DNA of 64,000 nucleotides from Euleptes europaea (lineage: Eukaryota > Chordata > Lepidosauria > Squamata > Sphaerodactylidae), in assembly GCF_029931775.1 (NCBI RefSeq), contig NC_079325.1, positions 38,356,673-38,420,672 of the forward strand, written 5' to 3'. The position numbers were made by a program, and so were the translations under genes. Positions within the stretch are counted from its first letter, which is position 1, and each line of letters begins with the position of its first letter. This document shows, in pieces, positions 1 to 11,235 of this stretch. The notes beneath the pieces were generated by a model. The model saw nothing but the letters and a program-made list of their open reading frames with translations. It had not been told where the DNA came from and made no database searches.

Positions 1-227
1 GCTCCTTCGTTCCTTTGTCTGCATAGCCATTAGCAATGGTCGTTTGCATAGCTAAGCCGAGGCTGTGATTTTTCATGGTTCCTTCAGTAAATGCTTTGAC
101 GTGGGGGGCGGAGCAAATACAAAAAGTCGCGTTAAAGGGGCTCTTAAGAAATGTGAAGCAGGTAATAAAAAAAAATGTGGGGCACTTCAGCCTGGAACTC
201 TCTGCTAATTACCAAGCATAAACGGCC
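1..227 (+). mobile_element. MITE of the GGCC-terminus family, cut by the window edge
   Basis: It shares GCATAGCCATTAGCAATGG, GCTAAGC, GGGGCACTTCAGCCTGGAA and the end GCATAAACGGCC with the copies near 4.7 and 48.0 kb. Its left part lies outside the window. Confidence 0.7.
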
Positions 228-1479
228 TGTGAGTTTTCTGCATGTGTGAACCAGCTCTGTTTTTTGACCCAGCAACAGGTTCAGGAAATTTTGCAATGTG
301 TGGGATTTCCAGGAGGGGCAAGGGTACATCACTCTGCACGTGCTCAAACAGTTTCTCTCTCCCTGCTATGTCATGGGTGGGCCCTGTCTCACGTTAAGCC
401 CTGCCCGTTGGGTTCACTCCATAACCAGCCCTACTACGCCATACTCGGTGTGACCAAGACTGAAAGCAAAGGTTTCCAGTGTCCACCAGAGCGAGGGAAG
501 TGAAGTGGGAGTAGGATGGGCATGGTACCCGGGAACTGCAGGCGCACACGCCTGGCAAAATACATTTCAGGCTTCCAGCAATGCTTCAGCATGACTCAGC
601 TAAGAATCAGATGTCCTCCGCCTGCCCAGCAAAACAGTAGCTGATTCTGGAAGAGAAAGAGGAGGAAATTGCAGACTTACTGTTGGGATGAAAATGTAAA
701 CTTTGCAGAGGCAAGGTCCTCTTTTGGTGGCTTTACTGCGTCAAATTGGTCTCAGTGTGGTTGGATTTTTCCAGGCTTCTGCTAGCTGAAGCCCTATTTC
801 TTTTCCTGAACTACTGTGCTTCTGCATGTGTTCAGGGCACGCCTCTTCCTAAGATGGAGTGCCAGTTCACGGCGCCAATTCATACAGAGGTGCAGCAAGC
901 ATATTCATTTCAGAATAGGGAATTCTATTGTGCATTTGCAGCAGAAGTAACTGAATGACCCAATGCAGAGATTGAGCAGAATTTCATACGCACAGAGCAC
1001 AAAGCTGCTTAGAAGGAGTGCTAGATAATGCAGAGGCACAGTGGGCAGCCTTCTTTGAGGGTGATCACTTTAGGGTCCCAGGAACCTTTAATTTTAAATT
1101 TATGTTTTGCTGCAGACAATTTGGAAATTATGGTCCAATGCATTGCCAATCCATACTGAAATGAGCACGTGCAGCCACAGCCAAAGGATGACAAGATCAT
1201 GTATTAAACTATATTGTGAAAGGATATGACCTGGGATCTTCATCTTTGAACACCAGTATATAAGGAAAAGGAAACCCTCATCTTGTGAAAGGCCGCCTGT
1301 TTCCATGTATCTCCAACAGGCTGCACATTGGTCCATGTGTTTATGTACAGTGCACCCTAAATCATTGTGAGCCAGTAAGATTGTATGACTCTTAGGGAAG
1401 CCCCTAAGCAGACCACAGCCCTTTTTAATTGTATGGCTGAAGCATCCAATATTAAAATATAAGCATCCTCTATACATGG
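228..1479. other. No gene or repeat recognised
   Basis: Both strands read as non-coding. The short open frames show no domain or family likeness. Confidence 0.5.
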
Positions 1480-1860
1480 AGGTTCCATTTAGCTGTCATG
1501 ACCAATAGCCATTAACAGTCCCGTCTTCCACAAATCTAATACCCCTTTAAAGCTATCTAAGATAGCATCGTTGTGTTATCCTGTGGCAGTGAGTTCCATA
1601 AATCAGGTATTGTGTACAGGATTGTTCCCTCTTATCCATCCTAACCCCTACTGCAAATTGGTTTTGTTGCTGTTCTGAGAGGGAGGGGAAAATTCCTCTC
1701 AACAGCATCCTTTTAGGAGTCTCTCCCATGTAGTTTTCTTGCCTCATCCCAGACTTTTTCCTAAATGATAAATCATCTTCGTCATTCCTCATAAGAAAGG
1801 TGCTTCCATGCCTTGGTCATTTTGGTTGCCTTTCTTCAGCTCTATGGTGTCATTTTGAAA
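1480..1860 (-). mobile_element. CR1 LINE 3' fragment, reverse, old
   Basis: CAATAGCCATTAACAG, GTGGCAGTGAGTTCCATAAA and CTCATAAGAAAGGTGCTTCC match the reptile CR1 3' region, heavily diverged. Confidence 0.7.
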
Positions 1861-2299
1861 GCTGGTGACTATTAGAATAATAGACTACCTTCCAAAAATG
1901 TGGCCACCACGCCACAGGTTTATATGATCTGATGCTGCCAGTTTCATTCCCCATCCCTTTGCTAAAAATGCCTAGTCTTGAACCAGCCTTTCTCATTGAT
2001 AGCTTGTTAAAGCCAAATACAGTTTAGCTAAGCCGCTTGAGAAATAATTCTGTAAAATTTCTTTTTTTAAACGCTCAGCTTCTTGGAGAAAGGATGAGCA
2101 TTGGATGGGCAGAAAGAGCCTCATCAATAATCTTTTGCTGTTGCTATGTAGACGTGACCTCCTTTAACAACTGGGAAGGGGGGAGGAATCTTGGAGGAAG
2201 TTGCCTTTAAAGAACTGCTCTCCACAAAAAATTTCAAGGAGAATTTGCCTCTTGCTGGCTCATCTGGGGAGCAGAGGAAACCCAAGGCTTTCATTGCGA

Positions 2300-2720
2300 G
2301 TGCCTATATATAGCAAGTCCTTTGGGGGGAGTTGCAAGGGGGGGCTTGGGGATCTTCTCCGCATCCCCTAATACATTCCGCCAGTTGCCTCGGCAGGCGG
2401 AGACTTTGCTGCATAACAGACCCTTTGCAGAAACCGCCAGAGGGAGCAGGGCTAGGAAGGTCCACGTGGCCTCACGCGTGTGAGTGACTGTTTCGGAAGG
2501 GGAGGAGGATGGAAGAGGCGAGGCGATTGGTGCCTGCCTCTGTTGTTACCTGGCAACACGCATGAGCTTTGTGGTACCCACTAGCTGGCCAGTCCGGCGG
2601 GGGCAGAGAGGCGGGGAAGGCCCTTTGGAGCTGGCCCGCGGAGTGACAGGCGAGCAGGTCAAGCCATGGAGCAGGCTGCGGGCCTCAGTTAAACCGGATC
2701 CCAACCTGAACTGGAACTTG
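2300..2720 (+). promoter_or_regulatory. GC-rich patch with TATA-like box, possible promoter
   Basis: CTATATATAG at about 2304-2313 is followed by GC-rich, CG-containing DNA to about 2700, with a second CTCF-like string (CCGCCAGAGGGAGCA, about 2436-2450). No coding exon is recognisable nearby. It could serve a gene outside the window. Confidence 0.2.
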
Positions 2721-2895
2721 GGATTTTCTTTCTTTTGCAAGATTGCCAACTGACTAGAAAAGGGGAATTTAAAAAACATATTGTTTTGGAGACGGTTATA
2801 AAAAAATGCCCAACCCATTTTCTGCCCCTTGCCTCCCCCCCTTGGGGTTTATTTTCAGTGTACACTGTAGATGAACAACAGGGCCGTCTGACTGA

Positions 2896-3104
2896 GATTG
2901 CCAACCTCCAGGTGGGGCCTGAAGATCTCCCAGTATTACAGCTGACCTACACAGATCAGTTCCTCTGCAGAAAATAGCTGCTTTGGAGGGTGGACTCTAG
3001 GCCTTCACACCTCTGCTGAGGTCCCTTCCCTCCCCAAACCCTGCCGTCCCCAAGATTCACCCCCAAATCTCCAGGAATTTCACAACCCGGAGCTGGCAAC
3101 CCTA
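2896..3104 (+). mobile_element. hAT MITE of the GGTTGCCA family, divergent copy
   Basis: It begins GATTGCCAACCTCCAGG and ends GAGCTGGCAACCCTA, with the GATCTCC and AATCTCCAGG blocks of the family. Target duplication is not clear. Confidence 0.7.
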
Positions 3105-3169
3105 AGTCTAAGCAGAGTTACACCCTTCTAAGTCCATTAATATCAATTATTTAGAAGGGTGTATCAGAA

Positions 3170-3467
3170 CAAGGGTCCATCTAGGTCAGAGTGGTAAGCT
3201 GCAGTCCTGCAGTCCAAGCTCTGCTCACGACCTGAGTTTGATCTCAACGGGAGTCAGTTTCAAATGCCGGCTCAAGTTGACTCAGCCTTCCATCCTTCCG
3301 AGGTTGGTAAAATGAGTACCCAGTTTGCTGGGGGTAAAGGAAAGATGACTGGGGAAGGCACTGGCAAACCACCCTGTAAACATAGTCTGCCTAGTAAACG
3401 TTGGGATGTGACATCACCCCATGGGTCAGGAATGACCCGGTGCTTGCACAGCAGACACCTTTTAATT
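3170..3467 (+). mobile_element. tRNA-derived SINE (GGTAAGCTGCAG family)
   Basis: The head reads GTGGTAAGCTGCAGTCCTGC with B box GAGTTTGATCTCAA. The body has CTCAGCCTTCCATCCTTCCG and GACATCACCCCATGGGTCAG. Four copies occur in the window. Confidence 0.85.
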
Positions 3468-3719
3468 TTTCTTAAGATGGCTTTTCGAGACACTTTTTGT
3501 ACAGAGCACTGTCTCCAGACAGGCCTGCAACTGGCTCCAAAGCACCGTTATTTCCAACCCTTACTCTGTTCTTGCCCTGCTCCAGCATCCATCCGCTTGA
3601 TCCAAAGTCTCTCTCCACTCATATACAAGATTTTTTGTGAGTTTTTTTGGCAACCCTATGAATGTGATCCTGTTATCTGAAATGCCCTGAGCTGAAGTGG
3701 AACTGACTGCCACAGCTTA

Positions 3720-3968
3720 GTTTTAGACTGATTTAAAAGAGGATTAGGAAAAAATAATAATGGAGTATAGGTCTGAATGTCTATTCTCGATGACAGCCAA
3801 ATGGAACCTCTGTGTTCAAAAGCAGTGTACCTCTGAATGCCTGGTGCTGTAGGGCAACACCAGGGAAAAGCTTTGGGCCTCCATGCCCTGCTTTTTGAAA
3901 ACATCTGTGGGAAACAACGTGCTGACCTAGATGGACCCTTGTTCTGATACAACAGAGTTCTTCTAATA
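3720..3968 (+). mobile_element. CR1 LINE 3' fragment
   Basis: TGGAACCTCTGTGTTCAAAAGC, GCTTTGGGCCTCCATGCCCTG and the end GACCTAGATGGACCCTTGTT match the CR1 tail. Confidence 0.75.
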
Positions 3969-4235
3969 AACTAAAAAAAGGAGAAGCTATGAACTGATGG
4001 AGGTAGCTCCAGAACTTGTTTTTAGTGTCAGCATGTCGTCTCCAGGCCATGTATTCTGAAATAAGAGAGCATGTGATAAGTGACATCCACCTAAACCTCC
4101 TTTACGGGACCTATCAACATAGCAAGAGGCACAGGTAACTGCTGTGGCCCTTGAATGTGCACCTTGAATGTATCTTAGTAAAAAAAAAAAAAAGTATTTC
4201 AGTAAACATGGCAAATATCTGAAAGTGATTTCAAC

Positions 4236-4250
4236 CCAGTAGAGGGCGCT
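4236..4250 (+). promoter_or_regulatory. CTCF-type binding motif
   Basis: CCAGTAGAGGGCGCT matches the vertebrate CTCF core consensus (CCASYAGRKGGCRS) at essentially every position. It lies in unrecognised DNA, not in one of the repeats listed here, about 9 kb from the 3' end of RNF208. Occupancy is inferred. Confidence 0.45.
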
Positions 4251-4705
4251 GTGCAGCGTGAAAATTGCAAGCAACTCCACAAAAAAAAATACTTTGCTTA
4301 ATTTGCAAATTGGGGTCGGGGTGGAGCATGCAACCAGAAACCCTTCTCCTGATATCTCTGAGCACACACAGAGTGGATTTTGCTCCCACGCTAGGTAATC
4401 ATAGATGAGAGGCAGGGCTTTTGGCTACTGGGCAGGTTTGAGCCATGGTACCTCTCATTTTAGACATTAAGCATTGAAGCAGTGGGAACTTGATGGGAAT
4501 ATCCTTAGGCGTTACCATGCCCTCCTGCTCGTCCTCCCGACTTGCTGGGTGCTGCTGCTTCAGTCATCAGCATTACTTCAATCAATAAGTTTAATACGGT
4601 CCAAGACCAGCAAATATCAGCATTACTTTGCAGGATCAGACATCTGGTTGGCAGCTGTGGAAAACCCTTCTGGATCAGGCGGACCACTGTTTTAATGTTG
4701 TTCTT

Positions 4706-5082
4706 GGCCATTTTTGCATGGTCAATTTTGATGTTCGCTCAAAGCTCTTTTTAAAAATGCGTCTTTAAAAATGCCTTTCCATGGTCCCGAAGCAAAAGGA
4801 GAAGTTCCACTCCCCCCACTTGCCTGCTCCTTTGTTCCTGTTTGCATAGCCATTCGCATATGGATAGCTAACGTGCCTCTGTTGTTTTGCATTGTTCCTT
4901 GAGGGGGATTCTTCACAGCAAACTCCAACGGTCATGTTAAATGGGCTCTTTAGTAATGCAAAGCTGGTATGTGCCGGCTTCGCAGTCACTTCCGGAATGA
5001 CGGTTCAGCGTGCAAAATTCAAAAAAAGTATGCGGGGCAATTCAGTCTGGAACGCGCTGCTAGTTACCAGGCAAAAACCACC
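4706..5082 (+). mobile_element. MITE of the GGCC-terminus family, divergent copy
   Basis: It starts GGCCATTTTTGCATGG, shares CTCGCTCAAAGC-like, TTTGCATAGCCATT and GGGGCAATTCAGTCTGGAA blocks with the 48-kb copy, and ends near GCAAAAACCACC. It is flanked by CTT on both sides, a plausible 3-bp target duplication. Confidence 0.6.
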
Positions 5083-5084
5083 CT

Positions 5085-5560
5085 TGTTTGCCTCCAGTGT
5101 CTGATGCTCAGAGGTTTACTGCCTCTGTACATAAAGGCCTCGTTTAGCTATCTGGGTTAATTTGGCTATCCTTCATAGGATTGGCTCAATCTCTTTTTTC
5201 AAAGCCATAGAAACTAGCATCTGAGATCACATGTTGTGGTATTGAGGTCCATAAACCTACGAGATGCTGTGTGCAAAAAGCACTTCGTTTAGTCTGTCGT
5301 GGCCCTACTGCCAGTCTGTTTCATTGGGTAACCTCTGGAATGGGTTTGTTGCAATAAGGAACTGCTTGGCTGGTGCCTGGCTTGTAGTCCTTATGTTCAA
5401 GGGACTGCTAAACCTCACGAGTTCCTTACTCGTCTCATTCACACTCATGCCTTTCCACAAGGTTCTTACCACATCACAGGTCACCATCAGCAATTTTGCC
5501 AGATGAGACACTTCCTCTTTCCACCTTGTCCTAGGAATAGGGGCACAGAGCAAACTATGG
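5085..5560 (-). mobile_element. CR1 LINE 3' fragment, reverse, old
   Basis: It contains CTCAGAGGTTTACTGCCTCT, TGTGGTATTGAGGTCCATAAA, TCATTGGGTAACC and TCTTTCCACCTTGTC-like blocks of the reversed CR1 tail. Boundaries are soft. Confidence 0.55.
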
Positions 5561-6047
5561 AAGCACAGAGGGGGCGGGGGAGCCGAGTCTGACTGAGCCA
5601 TTTATAGCAACCGTATAAATGGATCAGGTCGTAATCCTTGAGTTCCTCAGCTTTCATTTTTTAAAATACACACTACTAGTCCTAGAGGCAATATGGATAA
5701 TGCCTACCGGAATCTCAAGATCTGGGAGTAGGAGAAAATTCCCCATTGTTCTTCCCTTGCTCTTGGTACCGGTGTGTACACTGAGGCACCATTTAACTTG
5801 CACGCTTTGTACAGGCCAGCTTTTCATGCTGCAGAATTTGGGTTGCTGTGGTGGAGTTCTGTTCCCAAAGCGGGCAGACTGTGTCTGGTTTCACACAGGC
5901 CTGGGCTTGCAGGGCTAGATACCGGTAATGCTTCATGCACCACAGAACACTTCAGTTGTGTTGCCGCTCCTTGTTAGGATTGCCTTTTTTCTGGCACAGT
6001 TTTAACAGTTGAATGGCTGGCCGATTCACCAGGTGCAGATCTCTCCT

Positions 6048-6256
6048 GTGTGTGTAAAGTGCCGTCAAATCGCAGTCAACTTATGGCAGCCCAGTAGGAT
6101 TTCCAAGGCAAGAGATTAACAGAGGCTGTTTGCCGTTGCCTTCCTCTGCATAATGACCCTGGTAATCCTTGGTGGTCCCCCATCCATGTACTAACCAGGG
6201 CCAACCCTGCTTAGCTTCTGAGATCTAATGAGATCTGGCTAGCCTGGGCCATCCAG
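6048..6256 (-). mobile_element. 5S-rRNA-derived SINE with BovB-like tail, reverse
   Basis: The block CCATCCATGTACTAACCAGG, then CCTGCTTAGCTTCTGAGATC is the complement of the internal promoter region of 5S rRNA. The other end (AAGTGCCGTCAAATCGCAGT) matches the 3' end of BovB LINEs. This is the SINE3-type structure reported for lizards. Confidence 0.85.
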
Positions 6257-6505
6257 GGGAGGGTGTAGATCTCTCCTGCATGAGCTAAAATTCAACTAAG
6301 AAGTAAATGTTGTGATTTTCTTTCTCCCCCCGCCCCTTGATTCTGCACCATGCTTTGTAATTCCGTGTTTGCTGACCATGGAAGAAAGAGATGGAATGCA
6401 GGGCTGGATTTACAAAAAGGCTCTGTACACTAGATTCTTCTGAGTTTCAGTTATGTCCAGTTGGTGCAACAGAAGCAGAGAACCGCCTAGAAGTTCTTTA
6501 CGGCC

Positions 6506-6712
6506 TAGGGTTGCCAACTGCCAGATAGTAGCAGGAGATCTCCTGCTAATTCAACTGATCTCCAGCCGACAGAGATCAGATCACCTGGAGAAAAATGGCC
6601 GCTTTGGCAATTGAACTCTATGGCATAGAAGTCCCTCCCCTCCCCAAACCCCGCCCTCCTCAGGCTCCGCCCCCAAAATCTCCCGCCGGCGAAGAGGGGC
6701 CTGGCAACCCTA
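6506..6712 (+). mobile_element. hAT MITE of the TAGGGTTGCCA family
   Basis: Termini are TAGGGTTGCCA and TGGCAACCCTA. The flanks TTACGGCC and TCACGGCC are an 8-bp duplication with one mismatch. The interior has the family blocks GATCTCC, GGACTCTATGGCA-like and AACCCCGCCCTCCTCAGG. Confidence 0.9.
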
Positions 6713-6970
6713 TCACGGCCCCAGAGCTGCCCCACCCCATCATGCTTTGGGAATTTCGTCAGGTGTAGCTCCCATCTGTCTGCAAGTTCTCCACAAGCGT
6801 GAAGACAAGGAACTTGGTTTGATTTTTTTTAAGTTTTTTTTTTTTTTACAATGTTGAGCCCAAATGCATGGGTGCGCATACAGGATCCAGCCATAGACCT
6901 AACATCCTGGTAGAAATCAGAGGAGCACCCAGGAAAGTATTCTAGAATGTTTAAGCAAGTTAGCCTATGG

Positions 6971-7361
6971 CAGGGGTGGGGAATGTCAGGCCCGGGGGCC
7001 GTATAAGGCCCGCGAAGTCATTTGGTCTGGCCCTTCATGGGTCCTGGCAGATCTCTAGCTCAGAAGGATTTAAGACTTGCAATCCGCCCCCTCCCGCAGA
7101 CATGAATAGCCTCTATTCAAGGCAGATGTGAGTTTGTTTTGGCAAGAAAAGGAACCTTTTCCCCCCCTTGCAGAAGAGTCGTTAGCTATGGAGCTGCTAG
7201 GACTGCCCAAGAAACTGTGTTAACCCTTTCCCACCCGGGCCATGGAGAAACGTATTCCCTCTGTACTACAAGAGGGCTGGGGGCGGAAGTGGCGAATGGC
7301 CCGCGAATAATGTTACAAATATCCAAATGGCCCTTGGCGGAAAAAAGGTTCCCTACCCCTG
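6971..7361. mobile_element. Non-autonomous hAT transposon, 391 bp
   Basis: Termini CAGGGGTGGGGAA and TTCCCTACCCCTG are inverted repeats. The flanking octamer GCCTATGG (6963-6970 and 7362-7369) is a perfect 8-bp target duplication, diagnostic of hAT. The interior holds GGCCCGCGAAGTCATTTGG and no transposase frame. Confidence 0.9.
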
Positions 7362-7369
7362 GCCTATGG

Positions 7370-8039
7370 CCTACATCTTCTCCCCTTCTTTTGGCCAGCC
7401 AGCTGTGTATTTACAAACAGTGGCTTGGGAAACTGGTTTGTCTTCCTGTTCCCCCCACCCCTTCAAAATTGTTCTTACCCCTCGACTATTTCCTGTTCAT
7501 GTCCCTCTTCTGCTCATCCCTAGGTATGCAGGCGTGGCTTGTTGTGGGCAGGTGATGTAGTAGTCCTCAAAGACAGTAAGATGATATCTTGATGAGGACT
7601 TGCCAGTGTTCCTGATATGACATGCAAGCTCTCAGGCTACACAGAATTTGTGTTCTGGCTGGATGCTAAAAAAATTAGAGGGGGGATGTTTGTGGGAAAA
7701 GGCATGGTACTAAGCCAAGCCTGCAATTTGATTCGGTCTAAATAATATAAAAAGAGGAAGATCTTGCAGACTAATTGAGTTAGAACTGAGCCACATGCAA
7801 AAAAATAATACTGCTTGCACAAGCTCTCTGGGACACAGATGAAAGATTTTTGCAAAGACAAGACCTAACATCCAACACACGGCTCTGATCTAGCAACGCT
7901 GAGAGCTGCCTCTTAGCCACAGAGGCTCCCTCTTCCATGGAGATACTAATAATGGCCTACCTTGCATGCTTGTTGGCAAGATTACTGAGATAATGGACGT
8001 GGAGTGCTTTGAATGCTTCAGATGTTCTGTGTTGAAGTG
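7370..8039. other. No gene recognised
   Basis: Non-coding sequence between the hAT element and a CR1 fragment. No repeat identified. Confidence 0.5.
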
Positions 8040-8235
8040 TTATCTACGCAAGAAGAGCCCTGCCGGAGGGCCAAAAGTCCATCTAGCCCAACATCCTGGT
8101 TTGAACTGTGGCCAGCCTGATACTTCCAGGAAGACCATCAGGAGGATATGAAGCGAATTGCCTTTCCCTGCTGTTTGCCCTTAGCTTCGGCTCTGGAGAT
8201 TACATTTAGCTATCATGCCTCATAAGCACTGATGG
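8040..8235 (-). mobile_element. CR1 LINE 3' fragment, reverse
   Basis: AAGAAGAGCCCTGCCGGAGG and CCATCTAGCCCAACATCCTG, then TTACATTTAGCTATCATG, match the reversed CR1 tail. Confidence 0.65.
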
Positions 8236-9308
8236 ATCAGAGCAACGGCCCGTCTGGAGTAGTGGCCAGCCAGCCGCCGCCTCTCCCCCAACCCACCCCC
8301 AGATATTCTCAGCGTGCTCCCCTGTTGTTTCTCTCCAGCATCTACCATTCAAAGGCAGTTTTGGGATTAATATGTGTGTGTTGTTTGGGGGGGGGGGTGT
8401 CCTGGGTCCCATCAGGTTGAAGATGGCTGCTATAAATCACCTGCCCTGAATTGATCCGATTTAATGGGATGCTTGGCACTGAATCTAGCTCAGCATATTT
8501 TCAAGCACTGCCAGTTCCGTAGGGGCAATGTTTGCAAAGCACAAGGACAAAGGATGCTGGCGTTGTTGCTGGGATTTGTTGGAGGGAGCAGAGGAACAGG
8601 GAAAGAAGAGGGTGTCGCCCTTTGGCATGTATCCTTTGCAAGCTTGACTGAGCTTGAGTCGCCTGCACCTCTTGCGCGGCCCTTCTGTTTGCCAGACTTG
8701 CACATTTCTTACAGGGCTTTTCTCGCCCTGTGGAAACCTGAATTGCTTTAGTATCTGGCACCATCAAAATTGGCCCGTCAATAAGTATGCCACTTTCTGT
8801 TCCTTTGGTGCCAATGGAGGGAGAAGCAGGATGCCCAGGCTGGGAAAAGAAGTGGAGGCAGGAAGAGAGGAGGGCGCAGATGGGCAAAACTCTCCCCACT
8901 GTAAAAAAAAATAAAAATCTGGTACTGTTAGTGTGCTGGCTTTCATTAGCTCTGGCAAAGAAGGGGGTCTACGTCCCTCATTTTTTTCACCTGCCAGGAT
9001 TATTTGGCTAATACTGGGCAAGGGGTTCTAGGGAATAGTAGATTTGACATCTGTGAGAACTGGCATTTCCGCAGCCAAAGGTGCCATTGAGGGAAAGCAG
9101 AGTGTGTCACAGGTTCAATGAGTTATAAAAGGGGAGGGGAAAACTCCATAATATCACCCTAAAGCTCCTTGGAGGTAGCACAGGGTGCTAAGGTGGTAAC
9201 GATAAATAACTCCTTTTTGTTTTCACTAATCACATTTACATTTCAGTTTTCCACCAAAGAACCAGAAAAGCATATGATGTTATGTTCACAACAACCTTTT
9301 GAGGAAGA
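8236..9308. other. No gene recognised
   Basis: Several overlapping short frames are present on both strands. None carries recognisable domains or splice-bounded coding sequence. Confidence 0.5.
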
Positions 9309-9591
9309 GAGCCAGCGTGGTATAGTGGTTAAGAGCAGTGGACTCTAATCTGGAGAACAGGGTTTGATTCCCCACTTCTCCACATGAGTGGCTAACTCTA
9401 ATCTGGTGAACTGGGTTTGTTTCCCCACTCCTACACATGAAGCCAGGTGGGTGACCTTGGGCTAGTCACAGTTCTCTCAGAACTCTCTCAGCCCCACCTG
9501 CCTCGCAAGGTGTCTGTTGTGGGGAGAGGAAGGTTTTGAGTCTCCTTCATAAGGTAGAGAAAATTGGGGTATAAAAACCAACTCTTCTTCT
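9309..9591 (+). mobile_element. tRNA-derived SINE (GTGGTATAGTGG head, TCTTCT tail)
   Basis: A tRNA-like head with A box TGGTATAGTGGTTAAGAG and B box GGGTTTGATTCCC leads into a body with CTTGGGCTAGTCACAG. It ends ATAAAAACCAACTCTTCTTC. Confidence 0.85.
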
Positions 9592-9744
9592 AAGATTGAC
9601 TGGCCCAAAGCCACAGGGACAGGCCTTCATGACTCACAGCTGAATGTGGAAAGGAACCCCACTCGAAAAGGTTTGTGTTTGAGGAAAAAGGGAAATTCTG
9701 CCTGGCAGTATTTGATCAGCGATAACCAGCACCAGATTATTGAA

Positions 9745-9935
9745 TTAATTTAGACACCAATAGCCTGCTTTTCTCTCCAATGGGGACCCAAAGCGTTTTT
9801 CAACATCCTCCTCTCCTCCATCATATCCTCACAAGAAGCAGCCTGGGAAATAGGTTGGGCTGAGAGAGCGACTAGCCTAAGGTCACCCAACAAGCTTCTG
9901 CAACAGAGTGGAGATTAAAACTTGGGTCAGTTTTA
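9745..9935 (-). mobile_element. MIR-like tRNA SINE, reverse
   Basis: CCTCCTCTCCTCCATCATAT, TAGGTTGGGCTGAGAGAG and AAGGTCACCCAACAAGC form the conserved body of this squamate SINE. The head is missing. Confidence 0.65.
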
Positions 9936-10097
9936 TGCAGCCCCATATGATGAAAGATATTTTGCTATTCTCAGAGAAAGGATATAGGAAATCTAACTTG
10001 TCAGCACTGAGTCCAAGTCAGGGTGGGTACTTAGGCTTGGGATGAGTTACTCCCCCTCCCCTTATTCAGAGGCCCCTCATATTGTGAACTCTTTAAC

Positions 10098-10417
10098 AAG
10101 CCAGTGTGGTGTAATGGTTAAGAGCAGTGGTTTGGAGCGGTGGAGTCTTATCTGGAGAACCGGGTTTCATTCCCCACTCCTCCACATGAGTGGAGGAGGC
10201 TAATCTGGTGAACTAGATTTGTTTCCCCACTCTTCCACACGAAGCCAGCTGGGTGATCTTGGGCAAGTTACAGCTCTGTTAAGCTCTCTCAGCCCTGCCT
10301 ACCTCACAGGTTGTCTGTTGTGGGGAAGGGAAGGGAAGGTGATTGTAAGCCGGTTTGAGTCTCCCTTAAATGGTAGAGAAAGTTGGCATATAAAATCCAA
10401 CTTTTCTTCTTCTTCTA
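10098..10417 (+). mobile_element. tRNA-derived SINE, same family as 9.3 kb
   Basis: The head reads CCAGTGTGGTGTAATGGTTA and the B box GGGTTTCATTCCCC. The tail is AACTTTTCTTCTTCTTCT. Confidence 0.85.
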
Positions 10418-10696
10418 ACTGTAGCTTACCTAGCTTAACCTTAAATCTGGATGTGGTGATAGCCCATTCACATATGCAGGACTATCAAGTGAGAAGCATG
10501 CGTGCTTATGTATGGTTTACGGCATAGCTATGCTACGAATATATTGGCTCTATATCAATAGAACCTCTGTGGCTCCCCCACGCACCCAATAATCCTGGGA
10601 ATTTCAGTTTGATGATGGTGCGACGAATCCCCTGCTCCAGGTCCCAGTTGCCCTTTTCCATCCTTGCAGAACTACAATTCCATTCTCAGGATACGT

Positions 10697-10917
10697 ATAT
10701 GTGTGTAAAGTGCCGTCAAGTTGCAGCTGACATATGGCGACCCCATAGGGTTTTCAAAGCAATAGGCATTCAGAGGTGGTTTGCCATTGCCTGCTTCTGC
10801 ACAGCAACCCTGGACTTCCTTGGGGGTCTCCCATCCAAATACTAACCAGGGCTGATCGTGCTTAGCTTCCGAGGTCTGACAAAAACTGGGCTAGCCTGGG
10901 CAATTCACATCAGGGTA
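10697..10917 (-). mobile_element. 5S-rRNA-derived SINE, reverse
   Basis: It carries AAGTGCCGTCAAGTTGCAGC and CCATCCAAATACTAACCAGG, followed by the 5S-like CTTAGCTTCCGAGGTCTGAC. Confidence 0.85.
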
Positions 10918-10975
10918 TTCTCAGGGTACCCTTAGAAGTAATGGCTGCCACACCAGTCTAGGTCTGCAGTATGTG

Positions 10976-11235
10976 TGTGTGTGTGTTAAGTGCAGTCAAA
11001 TCGCTTCCGACTCATGGCGACCCTATGAATCAGTGTCCTCCAAAATGTCCTATCTTTGACAGCCTTGCTCAGGTCTTGCAAACTGAGGGCTGTGGCTTCC
11101 TTTATTGAGTCAACCCATCTCTTGTTGGGTCTTCCTCTTTTCCTGCTGCCCTCAACTTTTCCTAGCATGACTGTCTTCTCTAGTGACTCTTGCCTTCACA
11201 TAATGTGACCAAAATACGATAGCCTCTGTTTACTC
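10976..11235 (-). mobile_element. BovB (RTE) LINE, 3' end, reverse
   Basis: The minus strand reads MLGKVEGSRKRGRPNKRWVD, then LQDLSKAVKDRTFWRTLIHR, the conserved C-terminus of BovB ORF2. It finishes with CTTCCGACTCATGGCGACCC on the plus strand. Strongly 5'-truncated. Confidence 0.88.

Noticed and set aside
6048-6256. Possible 5S rRNA gene
   Set aside because: Only the internal promoter-like part is present and it is fused to a BovB-like tail, so it is a SINE.
9309-9400. Possible tRNA gene
   Set aside because: A and B boxes are present but no cloverleaf with acceptor stem. It continues into a SINE body.
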